Assembly: GCA_913054115.1 (NCBI GenBank)
Contig: CAJXIS010000092.1
Coordinates: forward strand, 1-7,871
Direction of reading: 5' to 3'
Origin: an uncultured Acidimicrobiaceae bacterium
GTDB taxonomy: Bacteria; Actinomycetota; Acidimicrobiia; Acidimicrobiales; MedAcidi-G1
DNA: 7,871 bases
Part shown: piece by piece, positions 1 through 5,292 of the stretch
How the letters are laid out: each line of letters begins with the position of its first letter
Position numbering within the stretch: the first letter of the stretch is position 1
Program-made: the position numbers and the translations under genes
Notes under the pieces: model-generated
The model's input: only the letters and a program-made list of their open reading frames with translations
What the model was told of the DNA's origin: nothing
Databases searched by the model: none

Positions 1-221
1 TAGCCCCAGTCGGCCATGGGCGACGGGTAGAAGGGGGTGATCCAGACGAAGTCGATGCCGAGCTCGGCCAGGTAGTCAAGACGGCCGCGGATCCCAGCGA
101 GATCACCGATGCCGTCGCCGTTCGAGTCGGCGAACGACCTGAGGTACACTCGATAGCCCATCGTTCCGTGCCACCAGCGCCTCGCGTCCACTCCCATCTC
201 TGCTACAGACGTCTCGCTCAC
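1..221 (-). CDS. GH13 alpha-glucosidase/alpha-amylase family enzyme, N-terminal fragment (continues beyond left edge)
   Basis: The visible 73 residues are the start of a glycoside hydrolase family 13 (beta/alpha)8 barrel. They contain the oligo-1,6-glucosidase/trehalose synthase-type opening: a WWHGTMGYRVYLRSF stretch (family equivalent WW..vvYqiYpRSF), then ADSNGDGIGDLAGI, RLDYLAELGID and WITPFYPSPMADWGY. The DSNGDGIGDL loop is the usual calcium-binding region, and TPFYPSP belongs to the first conserved barrel region. Enzymes of this group hydrolyse or rearrange alpha-glucosidic bonds of small sugars, normally in the cytoplasm; no signal peptide is seen. I chose GTG at 219-221 because GAGGT (230-234, minus strand) lies 8 nt upstream and an in-frame stop sits at 225-227. 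ATGs at 197 and 161 are alternatives, but the one at 161 would delete the conserved WW segment. The gene is transcribed divergently from the lipoprotein gene. Catalytic residues lie off the edge, so the exact specificity is unknown. Confidence 0.88.
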   Translation of the reverse strand, partial: MSETSVAEMGVDARRWWHGTMGYRVYLRSFADSNGDGIGDLAGIRGRLDYLAELGIDFVWITPFYPSPMADWG

Positions 222-229
222 TGGCTACT

Positions 230-234
230 ACCTC
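230..234 (-). promoter_or_regulatory. Ribosome binding site deciding the GH13 start
   Basis: GAGGT on the minus strand lies 8 nt before the GTG at 221. Neither downstream ATG (197, 161) has a comparable site. This supports the GTG start and the full conserved N-terminus. Confidence 0.6.
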
Positions 235-282
235 GACCGTCACTCTGCATCCGCCCGGTAGTCCGAGCGGAGGCCAACCTAC

Positions 283-298
283 ATGAAAACGCTTACAT
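283..298. promoter_or_regulatory. LacI/GalR (CcpA cre-like) operator palindrome
   Basis: ATGAAAACGCTTACAT is an imperfect 16-bp palindrome with a central CG; 6 of 8 positions per half are symmetric. The inner 14 bases (284-297) fit the cre consensus TGWAANCGNTNWCA at every defined position. This class of site is bound by LacI/GalR-family regulators, which commonly control alpha-glucoside and maltodextrin genes in actinobacteria. It sits 62 nt upstream of the divergent GH13 start, so repression of that gene in the absence of its sugar is the likely role. A weak minus-strand -10-like TAGGTT (276-281) lies just beside it. The site is also an A/T-richer island in GC-rich DNA. The operator call is an inference from the motif; no regulator gene is in the window. 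Confidence 0.55.
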
Positions 299-384
299 TC
301 AGAAGACGTGGCTTCCTTCGCCACCTTTGGGCTCCTGGCCCTGGCCGGCGGCCTGGTCGTCATCGCCACCGGACGGCGCTCGTC

Positions 385-415
385 TTGACATCGGGGGTCA
401 TTCCACTGGCACACT
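385..415 (+). promoter_or_regulatory. Candidate promoter for the lipoprotein-PhyH unit
   Basis: A perfect -35 hexamer TTGACA (385-390) is followed, 19 nt on, by CACACT (410-415). The latter keeps only the conserved A and T of an actinobacterial TANNNT -10 element. Transcription would start around 422, giving a very short leader that just includes the Shine-Dalgarno sequence. The -35 is convincing; the spacing and -10 are poor. Confidence 0.35.
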
Positions 416-434
416 TGTCTTCGGGGAGGTACCG

Positions 435-1922
435 ATGATGCGACGCACTTCTATCCGAAGGACCACCCGGGCAACGCTGTTGGGCACCCTGCTGCTGGCG
501 GCCGGGTGCGGGGGCGGCGAGTCGACGACGCCGACCACCACCACGGCGGCACCGACCACGACGGTTGCATCGACGACGACCACCACGACGTTGGCCCCCA
601 CGACCACCACGACGTTGGCCCCCACGACCACCACCACGGTCGCGCCGACGACCACCACCACGGTCGCGCCGACCACCACGACGGTCGCGCCGACCACCAC
701 GACGGTCGCGCCGACCACCACGACGATCGTGCTGACGGACTCGTTCCGGGGCGTCACCGCCGAGGCCATCGAGGTCGGCCTCGCCTCCATCGACTTCGAG
801 GGCCTGAACCGGGACTTCGGCCTGTCGCTCACCTACGCCAACTTCGGCCCCTTCTTCGAGGCGCTGGTCGCCGACCTCAACGAGCGCGGCGGGATCCTCG
901 GCCGGAGGGTCAACCTGACGACGCGGACCTTCATCCCGGTGGGCCCGGTCTCGGCCGACGCCGCCTGCATCGAGTTGACCGAGGACGAGCAGGTGTTCGT
1001 CGTCCTGAACGGCTTTGCCGGACCCGGAGCGGAGAGCGTCAACGAGTGCTTCACCGACATCCACGCGACGAACCTCATCGGCGGCCACCCGGCGCCCGAG
1101 CAACTCGAACGGGCCCAGGCCAGCTGGATCGCCTACGACATCAGCTTCAGCCGGCGCGGCCTCGCATTCATCAACCTGCTCCGGGAGACCGGTTGGCTCG
1201 ACGACCTCGGCCCCTACTTGCTCTACGGATCGAATCCGGACTACCAGCTGGTCCTCGACGACATGAAGGTCGCCCTGGAGGCGGAGGGACAGTCCGTTCC
1301 CGTCGTGGCCGTCAACGAGGTGACCGGCGACGAGACCGCGACGATCGCGTTCCTCGAGGTCCTGATGGAGAAGGCGCGATCGGAGGGCGTCGCCAGCTTC
1401 GTGCAGGTGGGTGAGGGCGTCTACAGCGTCGAGTACGTCATCGGCCTGGGCGACGAGTTCAACCTGCTGATCCACAACGGCGACTCCATCGGCGCCTGGA
1501 CGCAGGAACCGCCGCCCGGGATCGAGGACGCCGGGCTGATCCTCACCAACAGGAACTTCCCCTCCCGCGACGACCCGTCATGGGGTCGCTGCCTCGAGAT
1601 TGCCGACGCCGTCGCCGAGACGGAGGTCAGGCCACCCGACGACCTGGTCGGCGACGAGACGAACTACTGGGCGGCCATGAGCAACGCCTGCCAGTCGCTG
1701 GCACTGTTCGAGATGATCGCCACCGCGGCGGGCCCCGACCTGACCAACGAGTCGTTCGCCGCCGCCGCAGCTTCACTCGACAACATCGAACTCCCGGGCT
1801 ATGCGTTCGCCTCACTGGGACCCGGCAAGTTCGATGCCCGCGACTCGCTCACGCTCACGCGCTGGGACAGCGAGGCCTCGGCCTTCGAGGCGATCTCCGA
1901 AGCCGTCGACACCACCGGCTGA
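435..1922 (+). CDS. Extracellular substrate-binding lipoprotein, Peripla_BP_6 (branched-chain amino acid ABC) type
   Basis: This 495-residue protein would be anchored outside the membrane and capture a small ligand for an ABC importer. It has a basic n-region (RR..RR), a hydrophobic core and a lipobox LAAGC with the modified Cys at 25. A Thr-rich linker spans about 30-97, with runs of four to six Thr separated by LAP or VAP. The type 1 periplasmic binding domain then runs from about 104 to the end: GVTAEAIEVGL opens the first strand, ALVADLNERGGILGRRV is the family's typical 'D..N..GGI.GR.v' element, and AACIELTEDEQVFVVLNGF follows. Cys178/205 and Cys386/419 are placed to form disulfides. The start is ATG 435, with GGGGAGGT (423-430) just upstream; the frame is open back to 168, but that extension lacks sense as protein. 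The next gene starts 11 nt after its stop. No permease or ATPase is in the window, so it is an orphan here. The ligand cannot be read from sequence. Confidence 0.88.
   Translation: MMRRTSIRRTTRATLLGTLLLAAGCGGGESTTPTTTTAAPTTTVASTTTTTTLAPTTTTTLAPTTTTTVAPTTTTTVAPTTTTVAPTTTTVAPTTTTIVLTDSFRGVTAEAIEVGLASIDFEGLNRDFGLSLTYANFGPFFEALVADLNERGGILGRRVNLTTRTFIPVGPVSADAACIELTEDEQVFVVLNGFAGPGAESVNECFTDIHATNLIGGHPAPEQLERAQASWIAYDISFSRRGLAFINLLRETGWLDDLGPYLLYGSNPDYQLVLDDMKVALEAEGQSVPVVAVNEVTGDETATIAFLEVLMEKARSEGVASFVQVGEGVYSVEYVIGLGDEFNLLIHNGDSIGAWTQEPPPGIEDAGLILTNRNFPSRDDPSWGRCLEIADAVAETEVRPPDDLVGDETNYWAAMSNACQSLALFEMIATAAGPDLTNESFAAAAASLDNIELPGYAFASLGPGKFDARDSLTLTRWDSEASAFEAISEAVDTTG
522..725 (+). repeat. 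In-frame tandem repeat coding the Thr-rich lipoprotein linker
   Basis: The linker DNA is a degenerate array. Units of 24 bp (five Thr plus LAP or VAP) lead into units of 21 bp (four Thr plus VAP). Two exact 21-bp copies lie at 671-691 and 692-712, and a third, truncated copy starts at 713 with one substitution. ACC/ACG alternation keeps Thr while varying the third base. Such arrays can gain or lose units by slippage without breaking frame, so linker length may vary between strains. The repeats also create spurious long Val-rich and His-rich frames on the other strand and frame. Confidence 0.85.
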
Positions 1923-1933
1923 GCAGGCGCACC

Positions 1934-3157
1934 ATGACCGGGACTGCGCTCGTCGCCGACGCCGAGTCGTTCCGACGATTCCACACCGTCGACCTCCCGG
2001 AGCGGATCGCGGCCGGAAACGGCGCACTCGCCTGGGCCGACGTCGAGCCGCTGGGCTGCCTCGGCCTGCGCACCCCGGCCGGCAGCTGGACCTTCGTGCC
2101 CCGCGACGGCACCGTCCACCTGGTCGAGGGCGAGGAGCCGGCCGACACGGTCGTCGGCATCGACCTCGAGTCGTGGCTGGGGCTGATCTCCGACCTCGAG
2201 ACCGGCCCAGGACTCCTCTACGGCGACCGCCTCGAAGCCGTCAGCGGCAACCCAATGCGGTTCATGCGCTGGGAGCCGGGCCTGCGGGCACTGTTCCACG
2301 GCCGACCCGTCTACGACCCCGACGCCATCGACCTCCGCGGCCTCGACGGCGGGCCGCTCGACACCACCGCCGGCTTCGCCCCCGAAGACCTCGACGGCGA
2401 CGCCGCCGACGCTCGGCACTTCCTCCGCACCGCCGGCTACGTCTACGTGCGAGGTGCCTTCTCCCCCGACGAGGTGGCATCGATGCTCGACGATGCGGCA
2501 GCCATGGCCACCGAGGCCGTGCCCGGCGACCAGGAGTCCTGGTGGGGACGCAACGCAGCCGGCGACGAGATCCTCACCCGGGTGCTGCGTGCGGACGCCC
2601 GACCCCGACTGGCCGCCCTCCACGACGACCCCCGCATCCTGCGGCTCGTGGCGATGGCCGACGAGCCGCTGGCCGCCAAGGTCGAACAGGGCACGGACCG
2701 GGTCACGGTGCTCTGGAAGCGCCCCGACATGGTCGAGGGCCTCGGCGACCTGCCGTGGCACCGGGACTGCGGCATGGGCGGGCACGCCCTCAACTGCCCG
2801 TCGGTCGTCGTCACGATCTGCCTCAACACGGGCGCCCCCGAGGCCGGCGAGCTGCGGTTCCTGCCCGGTTCGCACCGGGCGTCGTTCCCGTTCATCGACG
2901 GCACCGACGTGGCGGCCCCGGTGGGGGCGTCCCTGCCGATCAGCGCCGGCGACATGACCATGCACTACTCCGACGTCATGCACGTGTCGCTGCCGCCCAC
3001 GTCCGCCGACGGCCCCCACCGCATCTCGGTCCTGCTTGCGTTCGGACCGGACACGGCCGGCCACCACCGCGGCGAACGCCACTACAACGACGCCCTCCTC
3101 GGCGCCGACGACGGCCAGATCGAACACATCGGCCGCCGGATGGCCGCCACTGACTGA
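1934..3157 (+). CDS. SCP2-like / phytanoyl-CoA dioxygenase (PhyH) fusion, Fe(II)/2-oxoglutarate dioxygenase
   Basis: This 407-residue protein has two parts. Residues about 35-125 resemble an SCP2 lipid/sterol-carrier domain: LGLRTPAGSWTF, DGTVHLVEGEEPADTVVGID, a Trp-rich helix, LEAVSGNP and a terminal GLRALFHG helix. Residues about 160-400 form a PhyH double-stranded beta-helix. The iron triad is His276 and Asp278 (in LPWHRDCG) with distal His350 (in VMHVS), and Arg363 (in PHRIS) is the 2-oxoglutarate carboxylate binder. RFLPGSHR (308-315) is the usual PhyH loop. All metal ligands are present, including the Asp that halogenase relatives lose, so hydroxylation is expected. It is longer than single-domain PhyH proteins (about 250-300) because of the N-terminal domain. 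It would be cytoplasmic. The ATG at 1934 follows the lipoprotein stop by 11 nt, with only a weak AGGCG upstream, so translation may be coupled. The SCP2 assignment is less certain than PhyH. The substrate is unknown, but a lipid or CoA-type hydrophobic ligand fits. Confidence 0.85.
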   Translation: MTGTALVADAESFRRFHTVDLPERIAAGNGALAWADVEPLGCLGLRTPAGSWTFVPRDGTVHLVEGEEPADTVVGIDLESWLGLISDLETGPGLLYGDRLEAVSGNPMRFMRWEPGLRALFHGRPVYDPDAIDLRGLDGGPLDTTAGFAPEDLDGDAADARHFLRTAGYVYVRGAFSPDEVASMLDDAAAMATEAVPGDQESWWGRNAAGDEILTRVLRADARPRLAALHDDPRILRLVAMADEPLAAKVEQGTDRVTVLWKRPDMVEGLGDLPWHRDCGMGGHALNCPSVVVTICLNTGAPEAGELRFLPGSHRASFPFIDGTDVAAPVGASLPISAGDMTMHYSDVMHVSLPPTSADGPHRISVLLAFGPDTAGHHRGERHYNDALLGADDGQIEHIGRRMAATD

Positions 3158-3182
3158 GGTCCCGACAGCCGACTCAGGCGGC
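3143..3182. terminator. Possible weak bidirectional hairpin between convergent genes
   Basis: CTGAG (3154-3158) can pair with CTCAG (3173-3177), and GCCGC (3143-3147) with GCGGC (3178-3182), leaving a 6-nt bulge. It spans the 29-nt gap between convergent stop codons, where a shared terminator would be expected. There is no T tract on either strand and the stem is interrupted, so this is tentative. Confidence 0.2.
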
Positions 3183-3186
3183 GAGG

Positions 3187-4374
3187 CTAGATCCTGGCCG
3201 GGAGGAAGCTGGCCAGGACCGCCGTCGCGAAGCAGAGGGCGGCGAGCAGCAGGAAATAGGCCCAGAACGGTGCGACCAGCAGCACCAGGGCCACCAGGCC
3301 AGGAGCGGCAAGCGACCCAACCTCCCGCCACGTGGAGAACACGGTGGTCATCGGAATGCGTTCACGGGGCTTCACGGTGCGCATGAAGGGGATGTTGCCC
3401 AGGATGTCGAGGGCGCATGCCCCCGTCGCAGCGAACAGCCAGGCGGCGAGGCCCACCGGCCGGGGATCGCCGATGAACCCGAGCACCGTCAGGCCCAGGC
3501 CGATCACCCCGAAGCCGACGGTGATGACACGCCGGACGCTGAACCGCTCAGCAGCCCGCTCCACGAGCGGGCCGAGCATCAACATGGCGGCGGCGGTCGA
3601 GATCATCGCCCCCACCCAGACCGAACCCAGACCGGATTCCAGCACGTAGATCGGCACGTAGACGAAGAACGAGACCCAGAAGGTGCCGCGCACGACCGTG
3701 ATGGCATAGGCGATGCGGAGGTAACGCTGGCCGAAAAAGCGGGGAATGCTCTGGAGCGGCGACGGTGCCTTCGTCCGTGGCGTCGTCAGCACCGGGTTCG
3801 GGCCGAGCCGCAGGATCCAGAAGAAGCCGAGGGCGGCCAGTGCCAGCACGCCCGCCAGCAGGAACGGCACCTTCTCGCCGGAGTTCTCGAACAACCAGAT
3901 CGCGAGGACCGGCCCGATCGTCCAGGCCAGCCCGTTGGCGACCATGCGTCGCGACTCGTTGCGGACGAAGTCGCGTTTTTCGACATAGTCCATGATGAAC
4001 AGTGAGAGGCACACCGAGAAGGTCCCAGCGGCGATGGCGACCATCCCGATCGCCACCGCCAGCAGCGGGCCCCGCACGAAGGTGAACAGGAGCGTTGCCC
4101 CGACGAGGGACATGAACGCACCGGTCACGACCCACCGGCGCGGCATCCAACGCTCGAAGCGACCGACGTTGAGGGTGACCATGAGGGCCATGCAGCCACC
4201 CACCAGGTAGGCGTAGGTGACGGCCTCCTTCGAGCCGAGGGATTCGAGTGCGATGATCGGCATGAGGCCGACCAGCAGCGAACGGGCGAGCCCTTCGAAT
4301 CCGCAGAGGAGCGCCAGCGAACGGCTGGCGTCCCGGTCCAACTGCTGCAGCATGTGTGGCCGTTGCAGGAGCAT
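3187..4374 (-). CDS. Major facilitator superfamily transporter
   Basis: This 395-residue polytopic membrane protein is the usual length for a 12-helix MFS carrier. Hydrophobic segments lie at about 18-42, 52-73, 80-100, 103-128, 144-162, 169-189, 222-245, 250-271, 281-301, 307-328, 350-370 and 371-392. The polar loop between helices 6 and 7 (190-221) is typical. A basic loop RFERWMPRR follows helix 2 and ERFSVRR follows helix 8, the two symmetric positions of the MFS loop 2-3/8-9 motif. ATG 4374 has GGAGG (minus strand, 4379-4383) four nt upstream; the next ATG (4353) has none. It lies 87 nt downstream of the second PhyH gene on the same strand and is probably part of that operon or loosely attached to it. 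Substrate and direction cannot be told; import of the operon's substrate or export of its product would fit. Confidence 0.85.
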   Translation of the reverse strand: MLLQRPHMLQQLDRDASRSLALLCGFEGLARSLLVGLMPIIALESLGSKEAVTYAYLVGGCMALMVTLNVGRFERWMPRRWVVTGAFMSLVGATLLFTFVRGPLLAVAIGMVAIAAGTFSVCLSLFIMDYVEKRDFVRNESRRMVANGLAWTIGPVLAIWLFENSGEKVPFLLAGVLALAALGFFWILRLGPNPVLTTPRTKAPSPLQSIPRFFGQRYLRIAYAITVVRGTFWVSFFVYVPIYVLESGLGSVWVGAMISTAAAMLMLGPLVERAAERFSVRRVITVGFGVIGLGLTVLGFIGDPRPVGLAAWLFAATGACALDILGNIPFMRTVKPRERIPMTTVFSTWREVGSLAAPGLVALVLLVAPFWAYFLLLAALCFATAVLASFLPARI

Positions 4375-4392
4375 GGCGCCTCCAGGTGAAGG

Positions 4393-4408
4393 GGGCGGCG
4401 GCCCGCCC
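4393..4408 (-). other. GC hairpin just upstream of the MFS ribosome binding site
   Basis: GGGCGG (4393-4398) and CCGCCC (4403-4408) form a 6-bp all-GC stem with a 4-nt loop. It lies about 9 nt before the MFS Shine-Dalgarno in the mRNA. It could modulate MFS translation, but GC-rich DNA makes chance stems common. Confidence 0.3.
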
Positions 4409-4427
4409 AGCGTGCGTCATCGTTCCA

Positions 4428-4444
4428 CACCGGGATCCCCGGTG
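4428..4444 (-). other. Perfect 7-bp inverted repeat after the second PhyH gene
   Basis: CACCGGG (4428-4434) and CCCGGTG (4438-4444) flank a 3-nt loop, starting 17 nt beyond the PhyH stop in the transcript. No T run follows, so it is not a classical terminator. It may be an attenuating or mRNA-protecting hairpin that lowers MFS expression relative to the upstream genes, or an operator. Confidence 0.35.
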
Positions 4445-4461
4445 CGTAGCCGATCCGGCCC

Positions 4462-5292
4462 TCAGACGACCTTGCCCTCGGCGTCCTCGACGCCTTCGTA
4501 CATGGCGTCGTTCTGGGCCTTCAGGATGCGCCGGTGCCACGCCAGGGACTCATCCGACAGGTCGGCCTCCGGGGCGGGCACGTGCTCGAAGTGGCCGAAC
4601 CGGTCCTCGCCGCGCACGAGTACGGCGAAGTCCGTGGCGGCGACCGCCTGGCGCATGTGCGGGGCGATGTAGTTGACCGTCAGGCCCAGTCGCCAGCCGT
4701 CGGTCCGGTTGGGTCCCGAAGCGTGGAGCAGGCGGCCGTGGTGGAGCGACGCCTGGCCGGGTTCGAGTTCGACGAGCACCGTGTCGTCGGGGTCGATGAC
4801 CACATCGGCCTCCTGGCCGCGGGTCAGGGCGTTGTCGGCGTCGAACGTGTCGATGTGCGCCACCGGGTCGCCGAGGTGCGAGCCGGGCACGAAGCGCATG
4901 CAGCCGCTGGCCTCGGTCACCGGACCCAGGGCGATCCAGGCGGCCACCTCGGCGTCGCTGTCGAGCCCCCAGTACTGCAGGTCCTGGTGCCAGCTCACGT
5001 AACTCTCGCTGTGCGGGGCCTTGGTGAACAGGGTCGAGCCCCACACAAGGAGGTCGGGTCCGAGGATCGACTCGGCGGCGTCGAGCAACGTCGGATGGCG
5101 GATCAGGTCTGCGGCGGCCCGGGAGACGACGTGCGTGTAGTTGAACTGGCCCTTGTTCCCGAGGGTGGAGACCCGCTCGTCGGCGTGGATGCGCAGCAGT
5201 TCGTCCCCGAGGGCGAGCGCAGCGTCGGGGGCGAGCACCTCGAGCGGGAAGCAGTAGCCGTCGGTCGTGAACCGCTCGGCGACATCGGTCAT
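4462..5292 (-). CDS. Phytanoyl-CoA dioxygenase (PhyH) family Fe(II)/2-oxoglutarate hydroxylase
   Basis: This 276-residue single-domain PhyH protein is of normal family length. The metal site is His102 and Asp104 in VSWHQDLQYWGL, with distal His190 in RLLHASGPNRT; Arg201 is the expected 2-oxoglutarate binder. CMRFVPGSHLGD (131-142) is the conserved loop before the distal strands, and LTVNYIAPHMRQ closes the jelly roll. Asp104 rather than Gly/Ala points to hydroxylation, not halogenation. The protein is cytoplasmic and has no signal. ATG 5292 overlaps the upstream FrhB-type stop as ATGA (4 nt), so it is translationally coupled. Its sequence differs clearly from the plus-strand PhyH protein (different motif contexts, no N-terminal domain), so the pair is not a recent duplication. 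The operon context suggests a small polar amine-type substrate, in the way ectoine hydroxylase belongs to this fold, but the substrate is not known. Confidence 0.88.
   Translation of the reverse strand: MTDVAERFTTDGYCFPLEVLAPDAALALGDELLRIHADERVSTLGNKGQFNYTHVVSRAAADLIRHPTLLDAAESILGPDLLVWGSTLFTKAPHSESYVSWHQDLQYWGLDSDAEVAAWIALGPVTEASGCMRFVPGSHLGDPVAHIDTFDADNALTRGQEADVVIDPDDTVLVELEPGQASLHHGRLLHASGPNRTDGWRLGLTVNYIAPHMRQAVAATDFAVLVRGEDRFGHFEHVPAPEADLSDESLAWHRRILKAQNDAMYEGVEDAEGKVV

Larger units (their letters stand above)
283..438 (+). other. Possible small ORF with Tat-like start and a frame-displaced hydrophobic stretch
   Basis: An ATG at 283 has GGAGG (269-273) 9 nt upstream. It opens a 51-codon frame beginning MKTLTFRRRGFLRHLW, and its TGA (436-438) overlaps the ATG of the lipoprotein gene in an ATGA arrangement. 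The opening resembles a twin-arginine n-region (RRxFL), but no hydrophobic core follows in this frame. Skipping one base at about 319 moves to the next frame, which encodes ATFGLLALAGGLVVIATG and stops at 386-388. That would be a good membrane or signal helix on a peptide of about 34 residues. This could be a decayed gene remnant, a sequencing error, a frameshifted leader, or chance. The ATG also lies within the LacI-type operator, which argues against it being a true start. No known family is recognised. Confidence 0.22.

Noticed and set aside
168..434. In-frame upstream extension of the lipoprotein frame to an ATG at 168
   Set aside because: It would bury the signal peptide and lipobox 89 residues inside the protein. 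ATG 435 has a strong GGGGAGGT site.
522..725. CRISPR-like array
   Set aside because: The units are contiguous 21-24 bp coding repeats without unique spacers, and they keep the reading frame.
398..832. Minus-strand Val-rich ORF, plus a plus-strand His/Asp-rich ORF (506-1414)
   Set aside because: Both are frame shadows of the Thr-codon repeat and the lipoprotein gene. The compositions are simple translations of ACC/ACG repeats in other frames.
360..1475. 371-residue minus-strand ORF, Arg/Gly-rich
   Set aside because: It is antisense to the lipoprotein gene; the Arg/Gly runs come from the repeat array.
1799..3331. 510-residue minus-strand ORF opposite the SCP2-PhyH gene
   Set aside because: Long antisense frames are expected in high-GC DNA. 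It has no recognisable domain, and it runs through the convergent gene ends.
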